Shown in pieces: positions 1 through 11,182 of a DNA stretch of 64,000 nt. The position numbers and the translations under genes were made by a program. The notes under the pieces were generated by a model. It was not told the DNA's origin. It saw only the letters and a list, made by a program, of their open reading frames with translations, and made no database searches. How positions within the stretch are numbered: position 1 is the first letter of the stretch; the number at the start of each line of letters is the position of its first letter. This DNA comes from Mrakia gelida (Eukaryota; Basidiomycota; Tremellomycetes; Cystofilobasidiales; Mrakiaceae): positions 1,736,001 through 1,800,000 of the forward strand of contig BRON01000006.1 of the NCBI GenBank assembly GCA_024345305.1, given 5' to 3'.

Positions 1-1256
1 TCTGAACGATCTCGGTCGCGACCCTCAAGATGCTCGTCGTGCTGCTCTTCCTCCTCTCCAGACTTCCTCCGGTGCTCGAAGCGACGCTGAGGACGCTGAC
101 CGGTCGTGGTCCAACGAGGTCCGACGAGATCTTCTCCTTGTAGACCTCGAAGTAGCCCGAACCGTCTCCGCTCGCACGCGACGACGACCTCGAGAGGAGC
201 TCCCGAATGAGAGTCGAGGGAAGATCGTCCGAGATGTCCTCCGAGACGGGAGTGGGAGCTCTGGCGGCGAGAGGAGGGGAGGGAGGAGCCTTGGCGGTGA
301 ACGTAGGGATGGGAGGAAGAGGGATCGAGGGAGCCGGGTGAGGGGAGGGGGAGCGGACGGAGGGTCGAGGAGGAGTGGGAGCCTTGGCTTTGACGGGGAC
401 TGCAGAGCGAAGAGTAAGAAGAAAAAAAGGAGTCAGTTCAAGTGGTGAAGAGAGGGAAAAGAAAACAGAAGGAGAGGAAGAGCTCACGCTTCATGATAAC
501 AATCTCGACTCCATCCTCTCCAATCGCAACAATTTCGCCCTTCTCGTTCTTCCTCTTCCCAGCGTACCACCCAGGCCCACCCTTCCCTCTCCCACCCTTC
601 GCAGCAGCCGAGGCCGAAACCGAGGGTCCATCAACAACGACTCGAGGAGGAGAAGCAGCGACGACGACGACGTCGTTTCGCTTCTCGTCTTCCCCTGGCA
701 CGCTGACCCAGCCCTGCTCCGACCCAGCCAACGAGACCATCGAGGCGGGAGGTTTGACTCCTCCGAGGTACTGAGGATCGAAAGGAGGAGGTTGACCGAG
801 TCCTCCCTTCTTCTCCATCCTCTGGGCGAACGCGAGCTGCTCCTCTGCTTTGGTGACGGTTGAGCGACGTCGAAGAGGGTTGTTCTTGACGATGTTGAGG
901 GAGGGAGTGGCGCTGAGGTGGTGGTGTTTGGGTTGGTTGGGTTGGAGGTAAGAGGGAGTGGAGGAAGGAGAGTCTCGTCCGATGGAGAAGCGAGAGCGGA
1001 GGGAGCGAGACGTGTTTGGAGCTGGGGGAGGGGAGGAGGGCGAGCTGAGGTTGGGAGTGGAGACGAGGATGGAAGGCACGTTGGTAGCGTTGTTGGCGGT
1101 AGGTCGACAGTACTGAGTGGGTTGGGATTTGGTGGTGTTGGTGGTGGTTGTGGTGGTAGAAGTGGAGGTAGGAGTTCCGTCGAAGGAGGGAAGACGGAAA
1201 GACGAGTCGAAGAGGTCGTCTGAAGTTCGAGCGGAGGGAGAAGTCGAAGAAGCCAT
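1..1256 (-). CDS. Hypothetical Ser/Pro-rich protein, partial (runs off left edge)
   Basis: The start codon is at 1256 (MASSTSPSARTSDDL...). The first exon runs to about 491 and encodes a low-complexity protein rich in Ser, Thr and Pro, with one denser patch (KAEEQLAFAQRMEKKGG) and a Gly-rich basic stretch near its end (GGPGWYAGKRKNEKGEIVAI). An intron with donor GTGAGC follows (branch CTGAC, acceptor CTGCAG near 402). The second exon is again Pro/Ser-rich and stays open to the left edge, so the C-terminus is missing. An upstream in-frame TTG at 1274 was rejected in favour of the ATG. I recognise no domain; composition suggests a mostly disordered regulatory or cytoskeletal protein, but that is only inference. 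Confidence 0.6.
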
Positions 1257-2003
1257 CGTTCTGCCTCGTTTCAACTTGAGAAGAAGATAGGGAGTAGAAG
1301 AGGAAGGTGGTGGTTAGGAGGGGGGAAGGAAAGAGTTTCGAAAAGTTTGGAAGAGGGGAGGGAGGAAGGGAGAGGGCATCCGATTCAGGACTGACCTCGA
1401 GCGACGGGGAAGGAACGACTCACCTTCCTTTCAGCCTCAACCTCCCTCGGCCCTAGGCGCTTAGACCAGCTTCGACCTCCGAAATCATTTACAAACATGA
1501 CTGAAACCAGGCGGACATTCCGAGAGACAACAATCCTCCCTCAAAGCAGGAGGGAGGGAGGAAGGTGTCGGGTCGAGAGGCCTGCAAGACATCCGAGCGT
1601 CCTCGAGACGAGGCGATTTGTTGATCGATCAAGCCAGAGCCCAAGCGACAGTTTCCGAGACAAAGGAAGGGGCGACCTATAGCTCATTTATGGATGAGGA
1701 GTCAGCCGAGAGCGAGAGACGCGTAGAAGTGGGAGGGGAGGAGGCATGGATGGTGGGACGGAAGGAGGGAAGAGCGAGCTCGACTCGATCGGTTTCAGGG
1801 AAAAAGGTCAGCCTCAGCTCTCTCCTTCCTTTCCATTTATCTATCTTTGTCGAAGTCGAATGTATCAGGTATCGAAAAACAGAGGAAGAGAAATCATAAA
1901 AGGCTAAGTAAGTGGACGAAACCAAAAACCAACAAAGGGAAAGGCAGAACTACAGTATCGAATCGAAAGAGAGACGCGCGTCGTCGTTCGTCCCGCCCTC
2001 TTC
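1257..2003. other. Intergenic region between two minus-strand genes
   Basis: This 747-bp stretch holds the upstream region of the partial hypothetical gene and the 3' flank of the transcription factor gene. Short open frames occur on both strands but none joins to neighbours through splice sites or resembles a known protein. I see nothing assignable in it. Confidence 0.5.
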
Positions 2004-5000
2004 TCACTCCATCTCCATCTTCCCCATGTCTCCAGCGAGAGGACTCGTCCTATGGGACACTCCATTCGACCCTGACCCAGTTGCTCCGGCGGGTGCGTCT
2101 CCTCCTTGAGCGAGTATCGAGTTCTGTGAAAGCGAAAACGAGAACGAGAGAACTCGGTCAGTTCCCGCCCTTTCTGTCCTCCACTCGATCCCAACGAAGA
2201 CGAGATGATGTACTCACAATCAGACCCTCCCAGTAGTTGAAGTCCCCAGGTCCTTGTTGACCAGCAGCCGCTCCAGCCCCTCCTCCCGATCCTCCTCCCA
2301 TCCCGAGTCCCGACGAGGGAAGTCCTCCCAGTCCCATCCCGACCGAAGCCATAGGAACTCCTCCTCCGAGTCCACCGAACGAAGACCCGAGATCGTTGCT
2401 TGCTGGCCACGAGAAGTTGGACGTGGAGAGGAGGGGTTGGTTGAGAGCTGAAGGTGGGAAGATCTGTTCCGAGGCGCCGGTCTGTTCGAACGAAAGAAAA
2501 GGAGAAAGAGTCAGCAAAAGGACGAAAGTGGCAGAGGAGAACAGTCGGCACTCACGACGGTATCGAGAGCGAGGTTCTGAAGAACGAGAAGGAAAGAGAA
2601 AGGCGTCGATGATCAGCTTCGGTCTCGAGACGAACGACGAACGAAACGAGAAGCTTACTCACCTCTTGACACCACTGATCCAACAAAGCCTGAGCACTCT
2701 CGTCCTCAAGACTAGGAGGCGTGCTAGCCATCCTTCCACCCTGAGAAGCAGCGTTCCCGTTCGCTTGTCCGGCAGGAAGCAGATGAGCCCAGTGAGGCGA
2801 CGTGGCCATTCCCGAGCTCGAGCTCGCTGCCGACTGGTTCTGACCGTAGAAGCTCGACCTGTTCTGGTAGTTCGCGAGATCTGAGGGAGATGGAACGGAG
2901 TTGGTAGGGAGAGGTTGTTGTCCGTTGGCTTGAGGAGAGGTAGCCGAGGAGGCAGCGAGACCGAGGAGGGTCTGAGCGTGGGATTCCGTCGATGGGTCGA
3001 CAGGGACGAGGTCGTGAACGCCTGAATCCTTGTGAGAGGCGTTGGTGAGCTGAGTGGATCGGGTGTACAGGGTTTCGATCTGGAGAAAGCGAAGGAGGAA
3101 GGAGGATAAGAAGAAGGTCAGCCCGAAGAAGGGTGGTAAACGAGAGCGCAAGGCGAGGAAGGAGAAGAAAGGACGAACGATACTCCTCTCTTTCTTCGTC
3201 GTATCGTCGATCATCTGTTCTTGAGGATGGTCGTGGAGGAACGTAGCGAGGATTCCTCGCATCTCGGGCGCGTCTTCTCCGTGAGGCTCGATGATGGCAG
3301 AGATTCCGGCGATCACTAAGGAAAAGAGATTGAAAGACGCGTCAATTAAAGAAACGGGCTGCTCAGATCACAACACCGGCGAGGATAGAACTCACTGGCA
3401 GCGTTGAACTCCCTGAACTGTCCTCCAACGATAGCAGCGACGTCCGTATGCGACTGAAGGGGAGGAGGAGAAAGAAGGAGGGTCAGCTCGTCGTCGTTTC
3501 CGTTCGACGCGCTCAAACTCGAACTCACCTCCTTCTTGAAGGCTTGTCGCTACAGAGAGAGAAGAAAAGAGAACAGGAGTCAGATCCTGAGAGTGAAAAT
3601 GATGAGCAGCGAGAACAGACGACTCACGATCCCGAAATCCCTCTTCGCACTCTCGAAGCAAGCGTTCCTCGAGACCAAGAAGCGATCCGACTTGAGCTTT
3701 CGGAGGAGCCAAGGTCGCTGGAAAAAAAGAGGGAGAAAAGCGTCAGCACCGACTCGAAGAGACTCGAAGAGCCTCGATCACGTAGGGCGAAGTCGAGAAC
3801 GAGAGAAGAGGGGAGGTGGAACTCACATGCAGCGTGATCCTGACGAACAAGATCTCTGTGATGAGGAAGAATCGGTGCATGGGAAGGAAAGCAGCAAGGA
3901 CGCCATCGAGCGTTCGATCTGGGTTCTCCATCCTGTCGAAGAGAAGAAGGCGAAGCGGTCAGTCGAAGAAGGGAAGCGAAGAAAAGGTGGAACGAGACGA
4001 GACGCGAACGAACCTGTAGTGAGGCGGCAGCGACCTGACGAACGCGTTGAGTTCGTCGTCGAGCTTGAGAACATCGGCGTAGTGAGAAGGCTCGACGAGT
4101 TGTTGGAAGTGGTGCTGCATTCGAAGGGAAGGTATGAGGGAGGGAGGGTCAGCTTCGCGCTCGAGATTCGAGGGAAAGGGTGGACGCGAAAAAAGATGGA
4201 ACGAACAGTGATCTTTCCGATGATCCTTGAGAGCGAGTGTCGAAGGACTCCGTAGGTCATGGTGGTAGGCTGAGTGAGAGGTCGAGGTTCGGGAGTGATG
4301 CCTGGGACGAGTTCCGAGTCTTCGAGATTCGAGGGAGGTCTGCGAGTCGAACAGACAACGAGTCAGTTGATCAGGACGAGCAGGTAGGCTAACGAGGTGA
4401 AAGATGAACGAACAGAGTGTCGGTGTCTAAGATTCGAGGAGGGAAACAAAGGAAACAAGTCAGCGAGAGTTCTGAAGGAGCGAAGCGACGGCACGAAAGC
4501 GAGAACGAACAAGCATCAGAGATCGCACTGGAGAACGGAAAAATCGAGCGGGTCAGCAACGGCGATCAAGGCTGCACGAGAGAGTGGACATCAAAGACTC
4601 ACGGAGGTCGACCCAAAATGAGCGAGTAAGTTCGATCCGCATGGTCTGATCGCGTCGAAACAACATCAAGACGATCAGCTTCGATTCTCTGCGTGCTTTC
4701 TCCACTTCCTCGTTCGTCGCATCATCAACTCACAAAGATAACTCCAGATCCTCCTCCTGTACTCCGTCTGGAACGCGTCGAGTCCGAGTTTTGTACCGTC
4801 TCGATGCAGTCCAATCGCCTGAGCTGTCCTCAAACTCGCTCCGAGCTGCGACCAGCACTCCGTCAACCTTCGATCGTGGACCATGATGAGGTAGCGAGAA
4901 CTCTGCGTCGAACGAAGGCGAGAAAAAAAGGTCAGTCAAGGAGAGACGAGCCGGAGAGAGGCGTGGGTGGAGAGCTCGTCGCGTCGAACGGGGAGGGAGA

Positions 5001-7489
5001 GAGAAAGAGTCGAAGACTCACCAGCAACCTCGTGACGACCAGCTCCAACGATTCACTCTGGATAGCAGTCGCGATGAGGATACTTCGTCTCGAACTCCAG
5101 TAGTATCGAAGCGAGGTGAGGCGTCGAGTTCGATCGTCTCCTCCGATGTGCTCTGGTGCGAGTCGGACGGCCTGCGTTCGCGCGAAATCGAGAGGGGACG
5201 AGAGTGAGTAATTGAGCGAGCGCTACCGAGGAAGACATAGGACACGAAGAGGGTGGTGATGGGACGTACGGTAGCGAGGATGATGAAGACAAGAGGAAGG
5301 CATCGGACGTTCGCAGGATCTGTTCGAAGACCGTTGGCGTAGAGGGCTTCGTAGGCTGAGGAAGGAATAAAAAGATGGAGGGAGAAAGTCAGCTTGGAGG
5401 TGTCGGGAAGGCGCAAAGATGACGAAAATCGAGGAACGAACCAGCTGGAGAACGCAAAGGAGGGACGCGAAGACGAATCAGCGAAACGAGACGCGACGAA
5501 GGCAAGAAGAGCGTCGAAACGAACCTCTGAACATTCCCTCGTGAATAGGGTATCTCGTGAAGTTGATCTTGGCTGGGAGGATGTAGGGGACGAGGTCGAA
5601 CGTCAGTCGTGTTGACGAGACGCGTCGACTCGGACCGGTCGACGAGAGCGAACAAAGGAGGAGAAATGCGAAGACGCACAGAAGAACCAGTCGACCACTG
5701 CGAGTTCGTGTTAACCGGAGAGTGGGAAGGGAAGAGGTCAGCTCTCTCGAGCTCGTCGGGGAAAGAGAACGAGAGAAAGCGCTGGGAGAGAGACGCGACT
5801 GACGGGTGTTCGCGAAGTCCTTCGGTGGCAGCTCCTGGACCAGCTCGGCAACCTTCGTAGGTGAGACTCCACATTCCGTGATGAGTCGCTGTTCGAAGAA
5901 AGATGAGGGAAGTTGTGAGTCAATTGCGAGGATCGAGAGGCAGGGCAGAGGACGCGTTCGGGTCGAGACGAGACGAACCTGAAGATTCTCGGCTGAGGAT
6001 AGTAGACGACGAGGAGAGTGTCAGTCAGAAGAGAAAGACATGAGATGGTTTATGGTGAAGTGAGAACGAACCAGGTGAAGAGATGTCCTCGAGATGCAGT
6101 TCGATGGTCGCGTTGTCTGCTTGAAGCTGGAGCGACGCGAAAAGAGCGAGAACTGTCAGCTTCAGCTCATTACCGTCCACCTCCCACCCCACCAGGATCT
6201 CCAGTGCTAGACAAGGTACTCACTCTCTCGAGAATGGGAGCTTCCGACATCGACCCAACCGCGCTCTGTTCGAACCATCCACCGGCAAGACCAACCGAGT
6301 CAGCTCTCTCCTGTCCCTCCTTCCCTCTCCCTTCTCTTCTTCCTCTCTTCCCTCCCTGCTATTCAAGCGAGTACTCACCACTCCAAACCACTTCCCCTTG
6401 GTCAACCTTCCTCTCCCCAGATCCCTCTCTTCCTCCTCTCTCAGCTCCTCGTCCTCCTCCTCCTCACTCCCGTAGCTCCCTTGTCCTCCAGCTGCAGCTC
6501 CACTCGCTCTCCCACCTCGACTGCCGTTCTCTCTTCCCTTCCCTTTGGACGACGACGAAGCAGCGAAGGGAAAGTTGGGTGGGAGAGGGAAGTCGGGTCC
6601 TAGGGAGTCGGCGAGGTTGTACTGAGGGTAGTGGATCGAGAGGATCTTTTCGAGTCGAAGGAGACGAGGGAGGAGTTCGTCTTCGGGTTTTCCGGGAGCT
6701 GGAGGAGTAAAAGAAGAGTGCAAAGAGATGAGAAGTTAGATAGGCGAAGGGCAGAAGAAGGAGACGAAGGGAAAGGAGGGATGGTGGGAGGGAGGGACGA
6801 ACTGAAAGGATGACATCGATCTGGTACTTTTCTCGAGACGCAGTGGTTGCAGGGTTGTTTACGGTCGCATTTCTGCTCTGTTAGGATCCAACCAACATAT
6901 ATGAGGATCTGGAAGCCTGAAAATTGGAAACAGAAGAAGGGAAAGGGACTGAGAGGGGAGGGAAGGAGGAAGTGTGAGCTCGACGAAGGGTTGGGGAGGA
7001 AGGGAGGTCGAAGAACGCGAGCTTCGACTTACCTTACTCCTTCGATGGCATTCTTGACCTGATCGGCCCAGAGAAAAGCAAAGGATGGTAAGCTCTTCGG
7101 AGATATAGACAACGGAACAAGGGCAATCCGTGTGGATCGGATGCTTCTCGTCCTCCTCTCCTCCGTCTTCCTCCTTCTTGCCTCCATCCATCCTTGTACT
7201 CACAACTGAAACCCTTCTTCGCCTTCCCATCCACACTCCCTTCTCCATCCTCTCCTGCCCCTCCTTCATCTTTGATCGCCTTCTTCCTCTTCTTGTTGGC
7301 TCCAACTCCTCCTGCTCCGCTGCTTCCTCCAGCTGCTCCAGCTCCGCTACCGTTCGAGTTCATGGGAGCAGGTGCGATCGTTTGATGGGTGTGCGTGTAG
7401 TTGTTCTGTAGCAAGAGGAGTTGTTGCTGTTGCTGATGGGAGTTCTGTAAGGCGAGATTGCGAGCAGAAAGGTTGGTCTGCTTGGACAT
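2004..7489 (-). CDS. Zn(II)2Cys6 fungal-specific transcription factor
   Basis: A nuclear DNA-binding regulator of the fungal binuclear zinc cluster class. The ATG is at 7489; the N-terminus has a short Gln/Leu run and a Gly/Ser/Ala linker. The zinc cluster appears only after splicing three exons (ending 7204; 7038-7058; 6877-6803): it reads SCQECHRRKQKCD, then RKQPCNHC, then VSRKVPDRC, matching C-x2-C-x6-C-x5-C-x2-C-x8-C. Later exons give the usual PEDELLPRLLRLEKIL helix, LVDWFFSKINFTRYPIHEG, a run ending ILIATAIQSESLELVVTRLL, and YRRRIWSYL followed by HADRTYSLILGRPPS, the conserved core of the fungal transcription factor domain (PF04082). There are more than 20 exons, including 14- and 18-nt ones (5979-5992, 5680-5697). 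The tail is Gly/Ser-rich and ends at a TGA at 2004-2006. The target genes cannot be told from sequence. Confidence 0.9.
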
Positions 7490-8779
7490 CAACTGGGTTG
7501 GGGGAGAGAAAGTGAAGAGAAGACCGAGCGTGCGTCGAGTCAGGTCAGGTTTTAACTGTGCGGATTCCTCATCGCGCCGTCTGTCTTTGTTGTTGTGTTT
7601 GTTTTGATGAGTTTGTTGACTAGTAGAGATGGTTGTTATGGGGACTCACGAGAGGTGATGAACGCACTTCCTCGAAAGAAAGAACGAAAGAGAAACTAGA
7701 AGGGGGATCGGAGGGGGGGATGGGTCGAGGTTGGAGGAGAGAGGGTGAGGGTGAAGGAGAGAAAGAACGCCTCGACCTAATCAGATATAATTTTTGAGGC
7801 CGCTTGGTGATGGTTGTTACCGTTCACTAGCGAACGACCCTCGCGTTCCCCTCCCGAACGTCACTTTTGAGGACGGAAACGAACGAAGAAGAGAGCGACG
7901 CGTCGTCTCTCGTCTCGTCGCCTCTTCTCTTTGTCGTCTTCTCTCAAGTTTTCACCGGCGTTCCATGCTGGTCCAGAGATGGTTCTCGAACGAAGGAGGG
8001 ACAAGCAGACTCGGGGAGAAAGGAGAGATCTAAAAGAGCGAAAGGGGGGCGTTCAAGGTTGCGGGGAGGAGGGCCAGAGGGAGGAAAGGACGAATGGGAC
8101 GCGAGGACGCGAGAGCGATCCTTTCGAGGAGCGAAGAAGAAGACGCCGACCTCGTGTGGGAGTGTTGGAAGACCTGCGAGGGTGGGATGATTGGGAGGTC
8201 GTCTTGAAATGAGAGAGGAGAAAGCCGAGGGTAAAAGAGGATCGAAGAGAAGCGACGCGTTTGGTCGGAAGAAGAGAGCGCCGAGAAGGTCTTGCTGAGT
8301 CTTCAGTTACGCGCTGCTATGTAGGACAGGAGAAAATCGATCAGCGCGTGTATCAAGCATGAGTTAACCGGGATGTCCAGAGTCGAGATAGAGAGAAGAA
8401 AGAGGAGAAAGAGGGAAAGATGGCGACCTGACGAAAAGGCCGACGACGCGTCTTTGGATTCCAACTGAGAACACGACGCAGAGACCGCACTGCTTCTCGC
8501 CCTGCACCACGCCCAAACGTAGTTGAGCTGAAGACAGGTAGCTGCGAGGGAGGATCGGCAGAGCAAGCAGGGACGAAACGGCAGCGGTCGCGTCTCAATG
8601 AAGCGGTGGGGGAAAAACGCTCGTCTCGCTGACTTCGAGTCTTCCGTTGCCTCCGGGAGACGAAGTGAAGGGCGATGATCCTTTTATACACATCGTGACT
8701 GATATTCAACATATTCCGCTCATTCCGACCTCGTTCTTTCCTCCGAAGGCACGAACGACGAGCGTTGACGACGACCGAC
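7490..8779. other. Intergenic region, about 1.3 kb
   Basis: This holds the upstream region of the transcription factor gene and the 3' flank of COX23. It includes an AT-richer patch near 7780-7800 and two copies of GACGCGTC (7897, 8445). Open frames on both strands (for example 7794-8212) are low-complexity and lack convincing splice context. I see no gene here. Confidence 0.45.
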
Positions 8780-9652
8780 TCAGTGCGTTCGCTTTTTGGC
8801 CTGAGAGGACGAAACGATGAGGAACAGGAAGGAGAAGAGTCAGCTTGATATCTTCGACGTCTCAGTCTGAGATCAGAAGAGAGGGAGAAGCGGTGAAAGG
8901 TGGAAGCAGCAAGGAGCGGACGTACCCAATCGTCCTTGCAGTCGCGGTAAGCTTGGACTGAAGGACGAGGATCGAGAAGGAAGAAGGGTGAGAGTCAGCT
9001 TCCCGGTCAATATTCGACATAGTTCCAAGCTCGAGGAGACGCACAATAAGCAGAGCACTGAGGAGGGGCGAAGAATAGACGGAGATCGGGGAGGGAGGAG
9101 GAGGGAAGAGTCAGCTGGAAGCTCGGACGCTTGACCTTTCCGTATGAAGCCAGAGGGATATAAAAGCTCACCGCTTCCTTGTCGTGGTCGTAGAGGTTCA
9201 TGCACAGACGAGCCTGATCCGAGGCGTGGGCGCAAGGACTGAGGAGGTGGGATCGGGAAGGACCCGAGGAGGGAAGGGAGGAAGGGATCGTGAGCTCGAA
9301 CTTCCTTCCTTCCCTCCCTTCCGTTGCTCTTCAAGCAGCCGTAGACTCACTCTTGGAATTTTGAGACAACATTTCGAGCCTATCGGAAGGAAGAGAAGAA
9401 GCTGACTTCAGCAAGAGCTTCAGAAAGGCAAGAACGACCGAGAAAAAGGGAACGAACCTGGATCTCCTTCCAGGTGAGCTGCTTCTCTCCCTTGATCGGG
9501 GTGATGACCGCCTCACGATCTCTCGAGAACGAGTGAGATTCGGAACGAGGTGGGGGAGCAGGATCGGCCACCGGTGATGTCGAGGAGGAAGACCTTCGTG
9601 GTGGTGGAGGATCTGAAGGAGTGGAAGAGGAAGAAGCTGGAGACGAGGACAT
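8780..9652 (-). CDS. COX23: Cox23-like twin CX9C mitochondrial protein
   Basis: A small protein of the mitochondrial intermembrane space that, in yeast, acts with Cox17 in copper delivery to cytochrome c oxidase. The ATG is at 9652. The first exon (9652-9458) encodes a Ser/Pro-rich leader ending in LTWKEIQ. Spliced exons then give ARNVVSKFQ, DPCAHASDQARLCMNL and CSAYFQAYRDCKDDW, with a short basic end (AKKRTH) and a TGA at 8780-8782. The two cysteine pairs are both exactly C-x9-C, the signature of the twin CX9C (CHCH) fold imported by Mia40. Total length is about 118 residues. YFQAYRDCK with the preceding Cys matches the Cox23/CHCHD7 branch better than Cox17 or Cmc1, which I recall as having different loops. 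It has six exons and starts 63 bp from a divergent gene. Confidence 0.88.
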
Positions 9653-9715
9653 GTTGAAGGTTGGGTTGAAAACGAATGACGTCTCCTTCGTCCCTTCCTC
9701 TTCCCAAGCCACGAC

Positions 9716-10439
9716 ATGCTCTTTTCGTCTTTATTCTCCATCCCCATCCTTCTCCTCCTCCTAGCCTCTCCCGTCCTCGCCGACACGGAAGCTCTCGTTT
9801 TCACCCGCCCCGAATCCCTCCCTCCTCGCCCTCAAGTCTCCAACTTCCAGATCCTATCGGCCTCCTTCCCTTCCAACATCTCCGCTTCTCCTGGATCGAA
9901 CCTCCTCGTCCACATCCTCCAGCCCAACGAGACGAGCCTGAGGACGGATATAGGACTCGCTTTCTCTAACTGCACAGGCTGTGGGAGTGGAACGAAGTGG
10001 ATGTTCAAGCTCTCCTGGTTGGCGCAGGTGCGTCGACCTCTCACCCCTTTCCCCTCTCATCTCTCCTTCTTCTCAGCTGCTTCGACGTAGACTGACCTAC
10101 GATTATGTTGTCTCGATCCTCCACCTGCAGCCAGCGACGCACATATCCGTGTCTTCCTCCTTCCTCGACGGCGAGGACCCTTCGACTCTCGACTTCAATC
10201 CTCTCCTCCATCTCGACGTTGCAGCGCCCTCTGGCCTGTTGAGGATAGCCGAAACACTCGAACCGATGCTCTGGGGTTGGATGCCGCTCTCGTGCTATCG
10301 CTTTGCCGAGGTCCTCGCAGCAGTCCTCACTATCACGTTCCTCCTCGGTTTGGTGGGGTTCGTCGTGAAGGAGGTCGAGGAGTTGGGAGAGAAGGTCGAG
10401 AGGGAGGTGTGGGCTTCTCAGCAGAAGAAGGTCGAGTGA
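9716..10439 (+). CDS. Signal-peptide, single-span membrane protein, function unknown
   Basis: The ATG at 9716 begins a clear signal peptide (MLFSSLFSIPILLLLLASP, cleavage likely after VLADTEA). A luminal domain follows with N-glycosylation sequons (NIS, NET, NCT). The first exon ends at 10027 and the second starts at 10131, in frame. A hydrophobic segment near the C-terminus (FAEVLAAVLTITFLLGLVGFVV) is followed by a charged tail (KEVEELGEKVEREVW), so the topology is probably type I, in the ER or secretory pathway. The first in-frame stop is TGA at 10437-10439. Downstream sequence contains three further well-formed introns that could extend the coding region to about 11198 if GTGAGC at 10436 is used as a donor. 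I do not recognise the family. Confidence 0.7.
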
Positions 10440-11182
10440 GCGGTGAGTTTGGGCGTCTTTTCTCGTGCGCCTCGTAGTAGCAGAGCTTTCCGTAGGTGAC
10501 TCTCGAACTGAACCTCATTTCTCCCTTCCTCAGGAGGACGCGTCGTCCATCCAGTTCGCGACGTCGTCTCTCGACCTCAAAAGACCAGCTGCTCGAACTG
10601 AAACGAGGACCGTGAGTCGCAAATCATCTCGTGGCAATTCATGCCCCTCTCGGAACTGACTTCGATCAAATCTTGATGGTCTCTCAGATCTCCTCGCGTC
10701 GATCCGTCAACAACTCTTCAATCCGTCTGGCGATCCCTCGAGCTTCGCTTCGTCCTCCCTTCGGAAAATCAGCTTCAGGTATGTCCTCCTTCCCTCGAGT
10801 CGAAGGTCTGCTCTCTTCTCATGGCGACTGACTAGCTCCCTTCTCCTCCAACGTCAGCGCTCGTCGTTGAGCCGACAGAAGGACGCCGTCCTTCCAGAAA
10901 TCGACTCTCGGGAGAACGGACCTGGTTGGAGCTCGTTTTCACTCGTTCTTTCTATACGATTCCGTTTGTACTTCCCCTACGTCCTTACGGCGAGAAGACC
11001 TCATCAGGCGACGCATCTTTATCTATTGGATCAGATTTGAGAAGAACGGATGAGACCGTTCACGACTTGAAAAGGACCCATCTGTTTCGCTCGTTTCTCG
11101 TTTTCTCTCCCCAACGAGCACGACCCAAACCCCACTCAATCCACCTTTCTCTCTTCTCCTCTCTCCCCTCTATCCCTCCACC
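10440..11182 (+). other. Region with well-formed introns but no settled coding role
   Basis: Three introns can be drawn here on the plus strand: one from 10436 or 10442 to CTCAG before GAGGACGCG, one with donor GTGAGTCGC and branch CTGAC, and one with donor GTATGTCC and branch CTGAC ending at 10857. Using the GTGAGC donor, the frame of the preceding membrane protein gene stays open through all of them to about 11198, overlapping the next start codon by 16 nt. Either this is a Ser/Arg-rich cytoplasmic tail of that gene or a spliced 3' UTR. Confidence 0.4.

Noticed and set aside
7794..8720. Open frames on both strands between the transcription factor and COX23
   Set aside because: No splice-consistent extension, no domain, and amino-acid content dominated by Arg/Ser/Gly as expected from random GC-rich sequence.
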